Shown here one piece after another: positions 46,354-59,306 of a stretch of 64,000 nt of DNA. Under the pieces are notes generated by a model. It saw only the letters and a list, made by a program, of their open reading frames with translations. It did no database searches and was not told the origin of the DNA. Made by a program: the position numbers and the translations under genes. Source of the DNA: an uncultured Thiohalocapsa sp. (GTDB taxonomy: Bacteria; Pseudomonadota; Gammaproteobacteria; Chromatiales; Chromatiaceae). The stretch's first letter is position 1. Each line of letters opens with the position of its first letter. The stretch covers positions 53,930-117,929 of the forward strand of contig NZ_CAJXWY010000002.1 in assembly GCF_913062725.1 (NCBI RefSeq). Direction: 5' to 3'.

Positions 46354-47550
46354 TCAGTATGCACCATCTCGGTGCGACGCGCCGCAGTACACCTTCACGC
46401 CGGAGAAGATCGGGTCGTTGGCGACGGCGGCCTGGGCACGCTCGGCGACGGTGCTGATGCGATCACCCCGGTATGCCGCGGCATCCGACAGGAGTACCTG
46501 CACTTCGATCCGACCATTGAGGTAGTGCAGTTGCACCCGCTCGGGGCGTGCGAGCTCTGGCAGGTTGGCCCAATGTGCGGCGAGGCGTGCCAACGCTTCG
46601 CGACGGCTGGGCAGGCCCATGGTGGGTGGCGCGGTGGCGTCGTCCTCGGCGTCGATGTGGACCGTGACATCCTCGATCTCGTCGATCCGGTGCTTGAGCT
46701 CCTGCTCCACCTTGACACTGATGTGGTGGCCTTCGGAAACACTGATGTAGGGGTCGACCAAGACATGGACGTCCGTCGAGACCGTGCCGCCGATGCGGCG
46801 GGTTCGCAGCATGTGCAGGTCGCGCACACCACCCACCTGGAGGATGGTCTCGCGTACGGCGGCGAGCCGCTCAGGATCCAGACCCGTGTCCACCAGCTCA
46901 CGGACGGCATCGAAACCGAGATCCCAGGCGATGCGGGCGATCATGACGGCCACGATACAAGCCGCGATTGCATCCAAATAGGGCAGACCGGCCAGAGTGC
47001 CGCCGATGCCGATGAGCACCACGATGGAGGAAATGGCGTCACTGCGGTGATGCCAGGCATTGGCGCGCAGCATGTCCGATCGCACACGCCGGGCGTAATA
47101 AATAGTGTACCAGTAAAGCAATTCGTTGACGCCGATGGACACCAGCGCCGCGAGCAGGGCGATCCAGCCAGGGGTGAGAAGGTCTTCCGGCGAGAACAGA
47201 CGCAGCGCGGCGTCCCAACTCACACCGATCGCCACGGCCAACAGCAACAGTGCGAGCACCAGCGTGGCCATGGTTTCGTAGCGGCCATGGCCGTAGGGAT
47301 GCTCGTCGTCCGGACCCCGGCTGGCGTGATGGCCGGCGATCCACACCAAAAGATCCGTGGCGAGGTCCGATAACGAGTGGATGCCGTCGGCCACCAGGGA
47401 CTGGGACTGCCCGACGATGCCGATGCCGATCTTGAGCGCGGAGAGCGCGGCGTTGGCCAGGCCACCCACCAGCGCGGTGCGGGCGACGGCGCGGCGTCGC
47501 TCGGCCAGACGCAGCTCGCTCGTTCGGCCCGGGGCGATGGCTGTTCCCAT
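46354..47550 (-). CDS. cation diffusion facilitator family transporter
   Basis: A 398-residue metal/proton antiporter. The ATG at 47550 is preceded by AGGAGAG. Six transmembrane helices occupy about 25-215. Helix II has the metal-site residues in SLVADGIHSLSDLATDLLV (Asp, His, Asp) and helix V those in NAWHHRSDAISS. A histidine-containing loop (GPDDEHPYGHGRYETMA) links helices II and III. The C-terminal cytoplasmic domain (DVHVLVDPYISVSEGHHISVKVEQEL) continues for about 80 residues beyond the usual end and has a second ferredoxin-like stretch. The metal (Zn, Fe, Mn or Co) cannot be assigned with confidence. Confidence 0.93.
   Translation of the reverse strand: MGTAIAPGRTSELRLAERRRAVARTALVGGLANAALSALKIGIGIVGQSQSLVADGIHSLSDLATDLLVWIAGHHASRGPDDEHPYGHGRYETMATLVLALLLLAVAIGVSWDAALRLFSPEDLLTPGWIALLAALVSIGVNELLYWYTIYYARRVRSDMLRANAWHHRSDAISSIVVLIGIGGTLAGLPYLDAIAACIVAVMIARIAWDLGFDAVRELVDTGLDPERLAAVRETILQVGGVRDLHMLRTRRIGGTVSTDVHVLVDPYISVSEGHHISVKVEQELKHRIDEIEDVTVHIDAEDDATAPPTMGLPSRREALARLAAHWANLPELARPERVQLHYLNGRIEVQVLLSDAAAYRGDRISTVAERAQAAVANDPIFSGVKVYCGASHRDGAY
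46360..46376. promoter_or_regulatory. NtrC-type enhancer site for glnA
   Basis: TGCACCATCTCGGTGCG has the spacing and arms of the E. coli glnA NtrC site (TGCACC-N5-GGTGCA) with one end mismatch. It is centred about 250 bp upstream of the predicted start point, farther than usual, and lies in the C-terminal codons of the upstream gene. Confidence 0.55.
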
Positions 47551-47858
47551 GCGACTCTCCTGCAACGGTTACGGGGCCGGCGGCGGTGGACATCGACGGG
47601 CGCGAGCGTGACCCGCGTCGGTCGGTTCGCAGCGGATTATAGGAAAGACGCCGCCCCGGCACATCGCCGGCTATGGTCGGTCCGACGGCGATGCCGGGAT
47701 ACGCGCCGGATCCAGGTTTGTATGTCTCAGGTGGCGGCTGGCGGGGATGCCTGCGCGGCTTCCCCCAGCTGACCCCCAAGCCACGAACGTCTGAACCGAA
47801 CATTGATCGACGCCGGGTATAGAATGCCCGCTTTCTGTTTTGCTGTCGGACCAACCGC
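47551..47858. other. divergent intergenic region before glyQ
   Basis: About 308 bp between the divergent efflux and glyQ genes. The only recognisable signal is a TATAGAAT -10 element (47818-47825) about 34 nt before the glyQ start. No riboswitch-like structure was recognised. Confidence 0.5.
47818..47825 (+). promoter_or_regulatory. -10 element of glyQ
   Basis: TATAGAAT, preceded by GGG. A TTGATC at 47803 is too close to serve as its -35, so the -35 is weak or the promoter depends on an activator. Confidence 0.4.
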
Positions 47859-48767
47859 TTGACCTCACAACCCGCCGCACCCGCAACCTTCCAAGCGCTC
47901 ATCTTCCGCTTGCAGACCTACTGGGCCGAACGTGGCTGTGTCGTGTTACAGCCCTACGACATGGAAGTCGGCGCCGGCACCTTTCATCCGGCCACCTTTC
48001 TGCGAGCCATTGGGCCCGAGCCCTGGAACGCCGCCTACGTACAGCCATCCCGACGGCCCACCGACGGGCGCTACGGTGAGAACCCGAATCGCCTGCAACA
48101 CTACTATCAGTATCAGGTCATCCTGAAGCCTTCGCCCCTGGACATCCAGGATCAATATCTGGACTCGCTGCGGCTGCTCGGGATCGACCCGCTGGTGCAC
48201 GACATCCGCTTCGTCGAGGACAACTGGGAATCGCCGACGCTCGGCGCCTGGGGTCTCGGCTGGGAGGTCTGGCTGAACGGCATGGAGGTGACGCAATTCA
48301 CTTATTTCCAGCAGGTCGGCGGCTTGGAGTGCCGTCCGGTCAGCGGCGAAATCACCTATGGGCTCGAGCGCATCGCCATGTACCTGCAGGGCGTGGAGAG
48401 CGTCTTCGACCTGAAATGGGCGGATACGCCCCAGGGCCCGGTGAGCTACGGCGACGTCTTCCTGCAAAACGAGCGCGAGCAGTCGGCCTACAACTTCGAG
48501 CACGCGGACGTCGAGGCGCTGTTCGCCGCGTTCGACGTCGCCGAGCGCCAGAGCTCGGCATTGGTCGAGCAGGGCTTACCGCTGCCCGCCTACGAGCAAG
48601 TGCTCAAGGCATCGCACTTGTTCAATCTCCTCGATGCCCGCGGCGCCCTCTCGGTCACCGAGCGCCAGCGCTTTATTCTGCGCGTGCGGACCCTGGCCCG
48701 TGCCGTGGCGGAGGCCTATTACGCAAGCCGAGAGGCCCTCGGCTTTCCGATGCTGGAGGCACGCTGA
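47859..48767 (+). CDS. glyQ: glycyl-tRNA synthetase alpha subunit
   Basis: Catalytic class II aminoacyl-tRNA synthetase subunit of the bacterial alpha2-beta2 enzyme. The 302-residue product has [44 protein letters not shown] and [27 protein letters not shown], which are invariant GlyQ blocks. The start is a TTG at 47859; the next in-frame ATG (MEVGAGTF) would delete conserved sequence. The rare TTG start may limit expression. It is coupled to glyS one base later. Confidence 0.98.
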   Translation: MTSQPAAPATFQALIFRLQTYWAERGCVVLQPYDMEVGAGTFHPATFLRAIGPEPWNAAYVQPSRRPTDGRYGENPNRLQHYYQYQVILKPSPLDIQDQYLDSLRLLGIDPLVHDIRFVEDNWESPTLGAWGLGWEVWLNGMEVTQFTYFQQVGGLECRPVSGEITYGLERIAMYLQGVESVFDLKWADTPQGPVSYGDVFLQNEREQSAYNFEHADVEALFAAFDVAERQSSALVEQGLPLPAYEQVLKASHLFNLLDARGALSVTERQRFILRVRTLARAVAEAYYASREALGFPMLEAR

Positions 48768-48768
48768 C

Positions 48769-50865
48769 GTGAGCACCGAGACCACAGTCCAAGACCTGCT
48801 GATCGAAATCGGCACCGAGGAGCTCCCGCCGAGCGCACTGTCGCGCCTGTCCGCGGCCTTCGCGTCACAGTTCGCAGAGCAGTTGGCCGAGCACGTGCTC
48901 GCGTACGGCGCCATCGAGGCCTTTGCGACACCGCGGCGCCTGGCCCTGATCGTGCGCGGGCTCGCCGCTCGGCAGCCCGACCGGGAGGAGATCCGCCGGG
49001 GGCCGGCGCTCAAAGCCGCCTTCGACGCAAACGGCGCGCCCACCAAGGCGGCCCTCGGCTTCGCCCGCTCCTGCGGCGTCGATGTGGCGACGCTGGCGCG
49101 CGAGGAAACCGCCAAAGGCCAGTGGCTGGTGCACCGCAGCGTCCAGCACGGTGAGGAGACGGCGGCGCTGCTGCCGGCGCTGACCAGCACGGCCCTGGGG
49201 CAACTGCCCATCCCCAAGCGCATGCGTTGGGGCGACGGCGATGTCACCTTCGTGCGGCCGGTGCATTGGGTTTGCATGCGCTTCGCCGACGCCGCCGTGC
49301 CCGGCGAGGTGCTGGGTGTACCCATCGGCACCGAAACGCGCGGTCACCGCTTCCATGCGCCGGCGGCGATCGCCATCGCCACCCCGGACGACTATGCGCC
49401 GGCCCTGCGCCGTGCGTATGTGGAGCCCGACTTTGCCGCGCGCCGGGAGGCCATTCACGACCAGGTGCTGGCCAGCGCGCGCAACATCGGCGGCGAGGCC
49501 AGTCTCCCCGATGACTTGCTCGACGAGGTCACCGCGCTCTGTGAATGGCCGGTGGCGCTGTTGGGGCAATTCGACGAAGCCTTCCTCGAGGTGCCCGCCG
49601 AGGCGCTGATCGAGACCATGCAGCATCATCAGAAATACTTCCCAGTCCATGGCGCAGACGGCACCCTGCTGCCGTATTTCGTCGCCGTGAGCAACATCGA
49701 CAGCCGACAGCCGGAGATCGTGCGCGCCGGTAACGAGCGCGTGATTCGGCCTCGGTTCAGCGATGCGCGCTTTTTTTGGGAGCAGGATCTGCGAACGCCC
49801 CTCGCCGATCTGCAGCCGGCGCTGGAGCGGGTGGTGTTTCAGCACAAGCTCGGCAGTATCGCGGACAAGTCGCGCCGGGTGGCGGCCGCGAGCCGGCACA
49901 TCGCAGCACAGCTGGAGTATGACGCGGCGCTGGCCGAGCGTGCGGCACTGCTCGCCAAATGCGACCTCGTGACCGCTATGGTGGGCGAGTTCGCAAGCCT
50001 GCAGGGCATCATGGGGCGGCACTATGCCGAGCGCAGCGGCGAGACACCCTGCGTGGCGGCCGCCATGGAGGAGCAATACCTGCCGCGACACGCCGGCGAT
50101 CGCCTGCCGGCCTCCGAGTGTGGGCGGGTACTGGCGCTGGCCGACAAGCTCGATACCCTGGTTGGCATCTTCGCCATCGGCGAGCGGCCCACCGGCGTCA
50201 AAGACCCCTACGGCCTGCGCCGCGCCGCCATCGGCGTGTTGCGGATGCTCATCGAAACGCCGCTGGCGTTGGATCTGCGCGCCCTGCTCGACAACGCCGC
50301 GGCGGCATTTCCCGCGTCCGTCGGCGCATCGGCGGCGGTTGCGGAGACCTATGCCTACGTCATGGAGCGGCTGCGCAGCTATTATGCGGAGCAGGGCATC
50401 GAGGCCGAGGTGATCGACGCCGTGATGGCCGTCGACGCCTCGGCGCCCAGCGACTTCGATCGGCGCGTGCGCGCGGTGACCGCCTTCACGCAGCTGGAGG
50501 CCGCGGACGCCCTGGCCGCCGCCAACAAGCGCATCGCCAACATCCTGAAGAAATCCGAGCCGGTACCGACGGACATCGCCCTCGATGGCGGGTTGCTGCG
50601 GGAGCCGGCGGAGCAGCGTCTCGCCGAGCGCGTCGCCGCGCTGCGCGAGCATGTGGCACCGTTGCTGGAGACCGGCGAGTACACCGAGGCCCTCGCTGCG
50701 CTGGCCGAGTTGCGACCTGACGTCGATCGATTCTTCGATCAGGTAATGGTCAACGCCGAGGAGCCGGCGCTGCGTGCGAATCGCCTCATGTTGGTGCGCG
50801 ACGTGCTCGCGCTCTTCTCGAGCATCGCGGACATCAGCAGGCTGCGGGTCGGCGGGCAGGGGTGA
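48769..50865 (+). CDS. glyS: glycyl-tRNA synthetase beta subunit
   Basis: tRNA-binding subunit of the tetrameric glycyl-tRNA synthetase, 698 residues. The start is GTG 48769, one base after the glyQ stop. The MSTETTVQDLLIEIGTEELPPSAL N-terminus matches GlyS, while the upstream open frame overlaps glyQ. Conserved blocks include MRWGDGDVTFVRPVHWV, TMQHHQKYFPVHGADG, HD-like region VVFQHKLGSIADKSRR, and the C-terminal anticodon-binding region with FFDQVMVNAEEPALRANRL. Confidence 0.98.
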   Translation: MSTETTVQDLLIEIGTEELPPSALSRLSAAFASQFAEQLAEHVLAYGAIEAFATPRRLALIVRGLAARQPDREEIRRGPALKAAFDANGAPTKAALGFARSCGVDVATLAREETAKGQWLVHRSVQHGEETAALLPALTSTALGQLPIPKRMRWGDGDVTFVRPVHWVCMRFADAAVPGEVLGVPIGTETRGHRFHAPAAIAIATPDDYAPALRRAYVEPDFAARREAIHDQVLASARNIGGEASLPDDLLDEVTALCEWPVALLGQFDEAFLEVPAEALIETMQHHQKYFPVHGADGTLLPYFVAVSNIDSRQPEIVRAGNERVIRPRFSDARFFWEQDLRTPLADLQPALERVVFQHKLGSIADKSRRVAAASRHIAAQLEYDAALAERAALLAKCDLVTAMVGEFASLQGIMGRHYAERSGETPCVAAAMEEQYLPRHAGDRLPASECGRVLALADKLDTLVGIFAIGERPTGVKDPYGLRRAAIGVLRMLIETPLALDLRALLDNAAAAFPASVGASAAVAETYAYVMERLRSYYAEQGIEAEVIDAVMAVDASAPSDFDRRVRAVTAFTQLEAADALAAANKRIANILKKSEPVPTDIALDGGLLREPAEQRLAERVAALREHVAPLLETGEYTEALAALAELRPDVDRFFDQVMVNAEEPALRANRLMLVRDVLALFSSIADISRLRVGGQG

Positions 50866-50949
50866 TGCCATGAGCACCGCCATGCAACGCATCATTGCCC
50901 CCACCGCCGCCAGCACGCGCGGCTGTCCCTACGGCAAGGGTTGCGCCGT

Positions 50950-51492
50950 ATGAAGCTCGTGATTCTGGACCGCGACGGCGTGATCAACGAGGACTCGAAG
51001 GACTACATCCGCTCACCCGACGCGATTCGGCCCATCGCTGGAAGTCTCGAGGCCATTGCCCGCTTCACACAGGCGGGCATCCACGTGGCCATCGCCACCA
51101 ATCAATCGGGGATCGCGCGCGGCTTCTTCGATGTGGATACACTGAATCGGATGCACGGCCTGCTGTGCAGCCGCGCCGCCGCACTCGGCGGGCGCATCGA
51201 TCTGATCGCATTCTGCCCGCACGGCCCGGCGGCACACTGCGGTTGTCGCAAGCCTGAGCCCGGCCTGTTACAAAGCATCGCACGGCGGTTCGAGCTCCCG
51301 CTCGCGGATATCCCCGTCATCGGTGACTCGCTGCGCGACCTGCAGGCGGCACAGCGCGCCGGCGCGCGCCCCATTTTGGTGACCACGGGCAACGGGCCGG
51401 GCGTCGCGCAGTCGCTGCCGCCGGCGCTCGCAGAAGTTCAGATTTTCGCCAATTTGTATGCCGCCGCCGATGCCCTGTTGGCGGGCGCCTGA
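50950..51492 (+). CDS. gmhB: D-glycero-beta-D-manno-heptose-1,7-bisphosphate 7-phosphatase
   Basis: HAD-family phosphatase in ADP-heptose synthesis for the lipopolysaccharide core, 180 residues. ATG 50950 has AAGGG 9 nt upstream. The catalytic motif is LDRDGVINEDS (nucleophile and acid Asp), with TNQSGIARG as motif II. The zinc loop is CPHGPAAHCGCRKPEPGLL and motif IV is VIGDSLRDLQAA. The zinc-binding loop distinguishes it from histidinol phosphatase. glyQ-glyS-gmhB is a common gene order in gammaproteobacteria. A 27-codon frame between glyS and gmhB overlaps this start by ATGA but is probably fortuitous. Confidence 0.96.
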   Translation: MKLVILDRDGVINEDSKDYIRSPDAIRPIAGSLEAIARFTQAGIHVAIATNQSGIARGFFDVDTLNRMHGLLCSRAAALGGRIDLIAFCPHGPAAHCGCRKPEPGLLQSIARRFELPLADIPVIGDSLRDLQAAQRAGARPILVTTGNGPGVAQSLPPALAEVQIFANLYAAADALLAGA

Positions 51493-51505
51493 GTGAGGCG
51501 CCCGC
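51481..51505. terminator. hairpin between converging gmhB and gyrB
   Basis: A 10-bp perfect stem GCGGGCGCCT / AGGCGCCCGC with a 5-nt loop, overlapping the gmhB stop codon. There is no U-tract on either strand. A second small stem (GCCCGC-AA-GCGGGC) lies at about 51540-51553. They may jointly end transcription from both sides. Confidence 0.45.
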
Positions 51506-51648
51506 GAGGGGGCGCCTGCAAGGTTCGGTAGGTCAAGTCGCCCGCAAGCGGGCTCCAACGGGACTCTGAGTGGCCGAATAGTGGGTTACGCGGGTCGATG
51601 CTTCGTGCCGGCGCTGGCGATCGCTCCCGGCGCGCACCCGCCAAGCGC

Positions 51649-55042
<3,394 letters not shown>

Positions 55043-55632
55043 GGGCGGGCCTGTGGCTGGCGATCAAGTCCGCAGGCGGGTCTTCCAGGCTGGTGACCAT
55101 CACCTGATCAGCCGCACATCCCCAGGCCTCGATCACTGGCCCCGCGTACTTTGCGCTCAGCTCCGCATAGGGATCATCCAGCAGCACCAGCTGGCGCTGG
55201 CCGCTCGCTTCTGTCACCACCTGCTGAACCGCAAGCTGTAACAGGATCCCCGCAAGCTTGTTTTCTCCGCGCGAGCCGGACCACACCTGCGACGCCGAAC
55301 GAAACACCACGTCCCCCCGTGCCGCAGACAGGAAGGTGTGTCCCCGTTCAATATCGCCGGAGCGCTGGCTGTCGAGCAGGGCGTGCAAATCCTGATCCTG
55401 CCCGGTCCATCGCCAATCGATGGACAGCTCGCCAACGGGTGACAGGTCGGCTGTCAGTGTCCGAAACGCTGAATCCACCCGTGCGGTGAAGGCCCTGCGC
55501 TTGGCCCAGACGGCGGCGAGTTGTTCGGCGTAGGGTGCGTCCCAGACGGGCTTCCCCCTGCCACCACTGCTCAGCCATGCGTTGCGCTGTCGCTGTAGGC
55601 GTTGGAGCAGCGCCCACCCCGATCGCGCCTCT

Positions 55633-55648
55633 GGTTCCACGTGGAACA
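55633..55648. other. parS-type site inside recF
   Basis: GGTTCCACGTGGAACA, one base from the perfect palindrome, encoding part of FLDWSLFHVEP. It is 606 bp from the end of the array. Confidence 0.7.
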
Positions 55649-56059
55649 ATGACCAATCGAGAAACCGGCGACGGAGTGCGGGGTCGCCATCCACGATATT
55701 GAAGCTCGAAACCCCCACAAAGCGACTGAACGCCGGGCCGTCCATGCCGCCTCGTGCCGACTTGCTCGTCCAGCGGTACTGTTTCACGCGCTCGCCTTGG
55801 CGAACACGCCCGAGCACCGCAGTACCGGCTTCGCCGCGCGTCGTCAGGGGACCACTGCGTCGCCCCCGAAAGGTTCTCCCGCGGTCGAGCAGGTAGATGG
55901 CCTCCAGCAGTGTTGTTTTACCGGCGCCGTTGCTACCGCTCACCCAGACGAGGCCGGGGCGCAGCTGCAACTCCGCCGATCGGACACAGCGCAGGTGCCC
56001 GATGCGAATCGACTCTACGAACAAGGAAAACGCCTGGTGCGCCGCCCGTGCGCCGAAGC

Positions 56060-57172
56060 CTAGAGCCGCATCGGCATCACGACGAAGGTCTCTTCCTCGC
56101 AATCCAGCCCCCGCCAAATCGAGCTGCTGTCTGCATCTTGAAAAGTGACCTCCACTTGTCCCGCCTCGATCGCCTGGAGGGCGTCGAGGAGATAGCCAAC
56201 ATTGAAGCCGATGGTCACCGGCTCACCAGCGTAATCCGCTTCCACCTCATCCTCGGCCACTTCCTGTTCGGGATTTTGCGCCTGCAAGCCAAATATGCCT
56301 TCATCGAAGCTGATACGCACACCCTTGTACTTTTCGTTGGACAAAATGGCCGCGCGCTGTAAGCCCTTGCGCAGCAGATCCCGATCCACCACCGCCCGAC
56401 GCGGCAGTCCCTTGGGAATAACGCGCTGATACTCCGGATACTTGCCGTCCACCAGCTTGGAGCTCAGCACCGTATCGCCGAACGCGGCCACCATGGACCG
56501 CTCGCCCCAGTTGAAGGACAGCATGGTGCCATCGTCCGCCAGCAGTCGCCGCAGCTCCGACACCGTCTTCGCCGGCAAAATCATCTGCCGCACCCCCTCC
56601 GGCTCGCCCTCGTTGCCGTCCAGCGCCACTGCGAACCGCGACAGCCGATGCCCGTCGGTGGCGACGGCGACCACTTCGTTTCCGGCGAGCTCCAACAACA
56701 CCCCGTTCAGGTAATAGCGCACATCCTGCTGCGCCATCGCGAACCCCGTCTTGTCGAGCAACCGCTTCAGCTGCGTCGCTGGCAGCATCATGCGCTGCAT
56801 GCCGTCCTCATTGGCAATGCTCGGGAAGTCCGCCGCCGGCAGTGTCGACAGTGTGAAACGGGTGCGTCCGCTCGCGACGATGCATCGCTCGCCCTCCGTG
56901 CGGATACTCACCCGAGCGCCTTCGCGCAGCGATCGGCACAGATCCATCAGCTTACGTGCCGGCACCGTCACCGCCCCCGGCTCGGGCACTGCAGACGCGC
57001 CCACGCGCGTGCTGATGGCGAGTTCCAGGTCCGTCGTTGCCAGCCGCAACGCGCTGTCGTCGGTTTCAAGCAGAACATTCGCCAGGATGGGTAACGTCTG
57101 CCGCCGTTCCACGACGCCAGCGACGACGCCCAAGGCACCGAGGAGGTCGTCCCGCGGGATTTCGATTTTCAC
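56060..57172 (-). CDS. dnaN: DNA polymerase III beta sliding clamp
   Basis: Ring-shaped processivity factor of DNA polymerase III, 370 residues. The start is GTG 57172 (MKIEIPRDDLLGALGVVAGVVERRQTLPILANVLL). The three clamp domains and the C-terminal PMRL, part of the clamp-loader and polymerase contact region, are present. It lies between the probable origin and recF on the dnaA strand. The 205-bp gap to dnaA holds two perfect DnaA boxes. Confidence 0.98.
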   Translation of the reverse strand: MKIEIPRDDLLGALGVVAGVVERRQTLPILANVLLETDDSALRLATTDLELAISTRVGASAVPEPGAVTVPARKLMDLCRSLREGARVSIRTEGERCIVASGRTRFTLSTLPAADFPSIANEDGMQRMMLPATQLKRLLDKTGFAMAQQDVRYYLNGVLLELAGNEVVAVATDGHRLSRFAVALDGNEGEPEGVRQMILPAKTVSELRRLLADDGTMLSFNWGERSMVAAFGDTVLSSKLVDGKYPEYQRVIPKGLPRRAVVDRDLLRKGLQRAAILSNEKYKGVRISFDEGIFGLQAQNPEQEVAEDEVEADYAGEPVTIGFNVGYLLDALQAIEAGQVEVTFQDADSSSIWRGLDCEEETFVVMPMRL

Positions 57173-57321
57173 GCCGTTGCTGCCTCACATATCAATGATT
57201 GGTAAGAGATATCCCAACTGTAGTCGTAATAACGCCTGAGGAAAACTCGAAACGCTCTAGTTTTCGTTGTTATCTCAAAATCTTGCCCGACTGCTTACCT
57301 GTTGAGCAGCGATGTCGGAGT

Positions 57322-57330
57322 TGTGGATAA
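57322..57330 (-). promoter_or_regulatory. DnaA box (perfect)
   Basis: TGTGGATAA, the reverse complement of TTATCCACA, in the dnaA-dnaN gap. Confidence 0.85.
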
Positions 57331-57367
57331 CCTGTCGACAACCAGCGCCGCCGAAACGGCACACAGG

Positions 57368-57376
57368 TTATCCACA
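57368..57376 (+). promoter_or_regulatory. DnaA box (perfect)
   Basis: TTATCCACA, directly behind the dnaA stop codon and convergent with the box 38 bp away. Confidence 0.85.
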
Positions 57377-57377
57377 G

Positions 57378-58721
57378 TCAGCTCGTCAGGGTTCTCAACA
57401 AGATCCGGTAATCTTCCTCGATCATGGTATCGCTTGCCCGCAGCGCTTCGATCTTGCGTGTCGCATGGATCACCGTGCTGTGATCCCGGCCGCCGAAGGC
57501 ATCGCCGATCTCTGGCAAGCTGGCCTTGGTGAGCTCCTTCGCCAGCGCCATGGCCACCTGGCGCGGCCGGGCGATGTTACGCGTGCGCTTCGCCGAGGTC
57601 AGATCCGCGACCCGCAGCTTGTAATAGTTGGCGACGGTTTTCTGGATGTTCTCGATGGTGATCTGGCGATCCTGCGCCACGAACATGTCCCGCAGCACTT
57701 CGCGGGTGAACGCCAGGTCGATGCTCGCCCCCGTGAACTGGGAGTTGGCCACCAGTCGCCGCAGCGCACCTTCCAGCTCACGGATGTTCGACGTCATGCG
57801 CTTAGCCACGAAGTAGCCAACATCCTCCGGCAGCTCGACGTTCAGCATGGCGGCCTTACTGTGCAGGATCGCCACACGCGTCTCGAAATCCGGCGGCTCG
57901 ATGCCCACGGTCAGGCCCCAGCCGAAGCGGGACTTCAGGCGCTCCTCAAGCCCCGAGACCTCTTTCGGGTAGCGGTCGCTCGACAGCACGATCTGCTGTT
58001 TGCTCTCGAACAGCGCGTTGAAGGTATGAAAAAATTCCTCCTGCGAGCGATCCTTGTTGCCAAAGAACTGCACATCGTCGATGAGCAGCGCGTTGACCCG
58101 CCGGTAGCGGGCCTTGAACTCGTCGATCTTGTTGTGCTGCAGCGCCCGAATCATGTCCGAGACGAAACGCTCGGAGTGCACGTAGATCACCCGGGCACTC
58201 GGATTCGAGTCCAGGATCGTGTTGCCAACGGCGTGCATCAAATGCGTCTTGCCGAGCCCGACGCCGCCATAGATGAATAGCGGGTTGTACGCAACCCCCG
58301 GGTTCTTGCCGATCTGCACCGAAGCCGCCCGGGCGATCTGGTTCGATTTCCCTTCGACGAAGGTGGCGAAGGTGAAATCCTTGTTCAGGTTGCTCTCGGC
58401 GCGCCGTCGGTCCAGATTGACCTCGGCGCCTGCCCGCGCGCTGTTCCCCGCCCCGGCGGCCGGCACCTCCCGCCCGTTGCTGACGGCGCCGATGTCGAAG
58501 CGCACCTGCTCGACACGACCGCCGCTGATGTCGGCACAAAGTCGCGTGATGCGTTGCTCGTAGTGCTGTTTGACCCAGTCCTTGACGAAGCGGTTTGGGG
58601 CCCACAGGCATATCGCGCCCGGCTGCTCTTGTGCCTGCAGCGGCATGATCCAAGTGCTGTATTCCGCACCGGTGAGCTCTTGCTTCAAGGCTGCGGCGCA
58701 GGCCTCCCAAAGTTCGCTCAT
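57378..58721 (-). CDS. dnaA: chromosomal replication initiator DnaA
   Basis: Origin-binding AAA+ initiator, 447 residues, starting at ATG 58721 with GGGAGA 10 nt upstream. Domain I is [30 protein letters not shown] short linker (about 90-115) follows. The ATPase has [16 protein letters not shown] (Walker A), LLIDDVQFF (Walker B) and the sensor-2 region. Domain IV carries the DnaA-box recognition signature [18 protein letters not shown]. The linker is short compared with enteric DnaA. Its own upstream region has two DnaA boxes, suggesting autoregulation. Confidence 0.99.
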   Translation of the reverse strand: MSELWEACAAALKQELTGAEYSTWIMPLQAQEQPGAICLWAPNRFVKDWVKQHYEQRITRLCADISGGRVEQVRFDIGAVSNGREVPAAGAGNSARAGAEVNLDRRRAESNLNKDFTFATFVEGKSNQIARAASVQIGKNPGVAYNPLFIYGGVGLGKTHLMHAVGNTILDSNPSARVIYVHSERFVSDMIRALQHNKIDEFKARYRRVNALLIDDVQFFGNKDRSQEEFFHTFNALFESKQQIVLSSDRYPKEVSGLEERLKSRFGWGLTVGIEPPDFETRVAILHSKAAMLNVELPEDVGYFVAKRMTSNIRELEGALRRLVANSQFTGASIDLAFTREVLRDMFVAQDRQITIENIQKTVANYYKLRVADLTSAKRTRNIARPRQVAMALAKELTKASLPEIGDAFGGRDHSTVIHATRKIEALRASDTMIEEDYRILLRTLTS

Positions 58722-58805
58722 ACGCGTTGTTCTCCCTGGTGATCGGTGTGCGGCGACGCCCCAGCCCGTGGCGGATGCCGTGCGCGTCGCTGGATTGCCT
58801 CGAGT

Positions 58806-58833
58806 CTATCCACATGGCCAGGAGTTATCCACA
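58806..58833 (+). promoter_or_regulatory. two DnaA boxes upstream of dnaA
   Basis: CTATCCACA (58806-58814, one mismatch) and TTATCCACA (58825-58833, perfect) in the dnaA-rpmH gap, 85-112 bp ahead of dnaA. They may autoregulate dnaA or be part of an rpmH-side origin, as in Pseudomonas. Confidence 0.75.
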
Positions 58834-58864
58834 GCATCCGACGGGCGCGGACCGCCGTTGCCCG

Positions 58865-58893
58865 TTGCACAGCCAACACCTTCTGGCTATCCT
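58865..58893 (+). promoter_or_regulatory. rpmH promoter
   Basis: TTGCAC (58865-58870), a 17-bp spacer, and TATCCT (58888-58893). The start site would be about 75 nt before rpmH. Confidence 0.65.
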
Positions 58894-58972
58894 AGGTGGT
58901 CTTTTTGGGGCCGGCGTCGTCGGCGCAGGGCTCCGCTCCTTATTGCATGGTCCGATTCCAAGGAACTTCATC

Positions 58973-59107
58973 GTGAAACAAACCTTTCAACCGAGTCGCC
59001 TGAAGCGGGCCCGCACCCACGGCTTCCGCGCCCGCAGCGCCACCCGTAATGGCCGTAAAGTACTGCAGGCCCGGCGCGCAAAGGGCCGGGCGCGCCTTGC
59101 GCTCTAG
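58973..59107 (+). CDS. rpmH: 50S ribosomal protein L34
   Basis: A 44-residue basic ribosomal protein, [20 protein letters not shown] and so on, ending [11 protein letters not shown], nearly identical to the family throughout. The start is GTG 58973 with AAGGA upstream. It is first in the rpmH-rnpA-yidC-mnmE run facing away from dnaA, as in most bacteria. Confidence 0.99.
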   Translation: MKQTFQPSRLKRARTHGFRARSATRNGRKVLQARRAKGRARLAL

Positions 59108-59306
59108 GCCGGCGCGCCGCGCTGACGTCCCGGGCTAGCCCGCTGAGCGCGCACCGCCTGCACGCGGTGGCACAACCCGTATGGCGACTGCCCCGGCGGA
59201 CGAGGCCACCCAGGCCCCGAGTCGCAGACGCCGACCGTCACAAAGCCATCGTCGCAGGCTGCCTCAGTGCTGCGTTACCATGTTGGCGTCAGCAGTGCAG
59301 GATCGA

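Larger units (their letters stand above)
57173..57377. other. probable replication origin (oriC) between dnaA and dnaN
   Basis: This 205-bp gap is clearly more AT-rich than its surroundings (57185-57292). It has an inverted repeat GAAAACT/AGTTTTC around 57240-57265 and two perfect DnaA boxes facing each other at 57322-57330 and 57368-57376. The AT-rich block could be the unwinding element. A second origin-type segment with DnaA boxes lies on the other side of dnaA. Either or both may function. Confidence 0.6.

Noticed and set aside
47803..47808. TTGATC as the -35 of glyQ
   Set aside because: Only 9-11 bp from the TATAGAAT element, too short for a sigma-70 spacer.
50870..50953. 27-codon frame between glyS and gmhB ending in an ATGA overlap
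   Set aside because: Short, without a ribosome site of its own. gmhB has its own AAGGG. The overlap may be chance.
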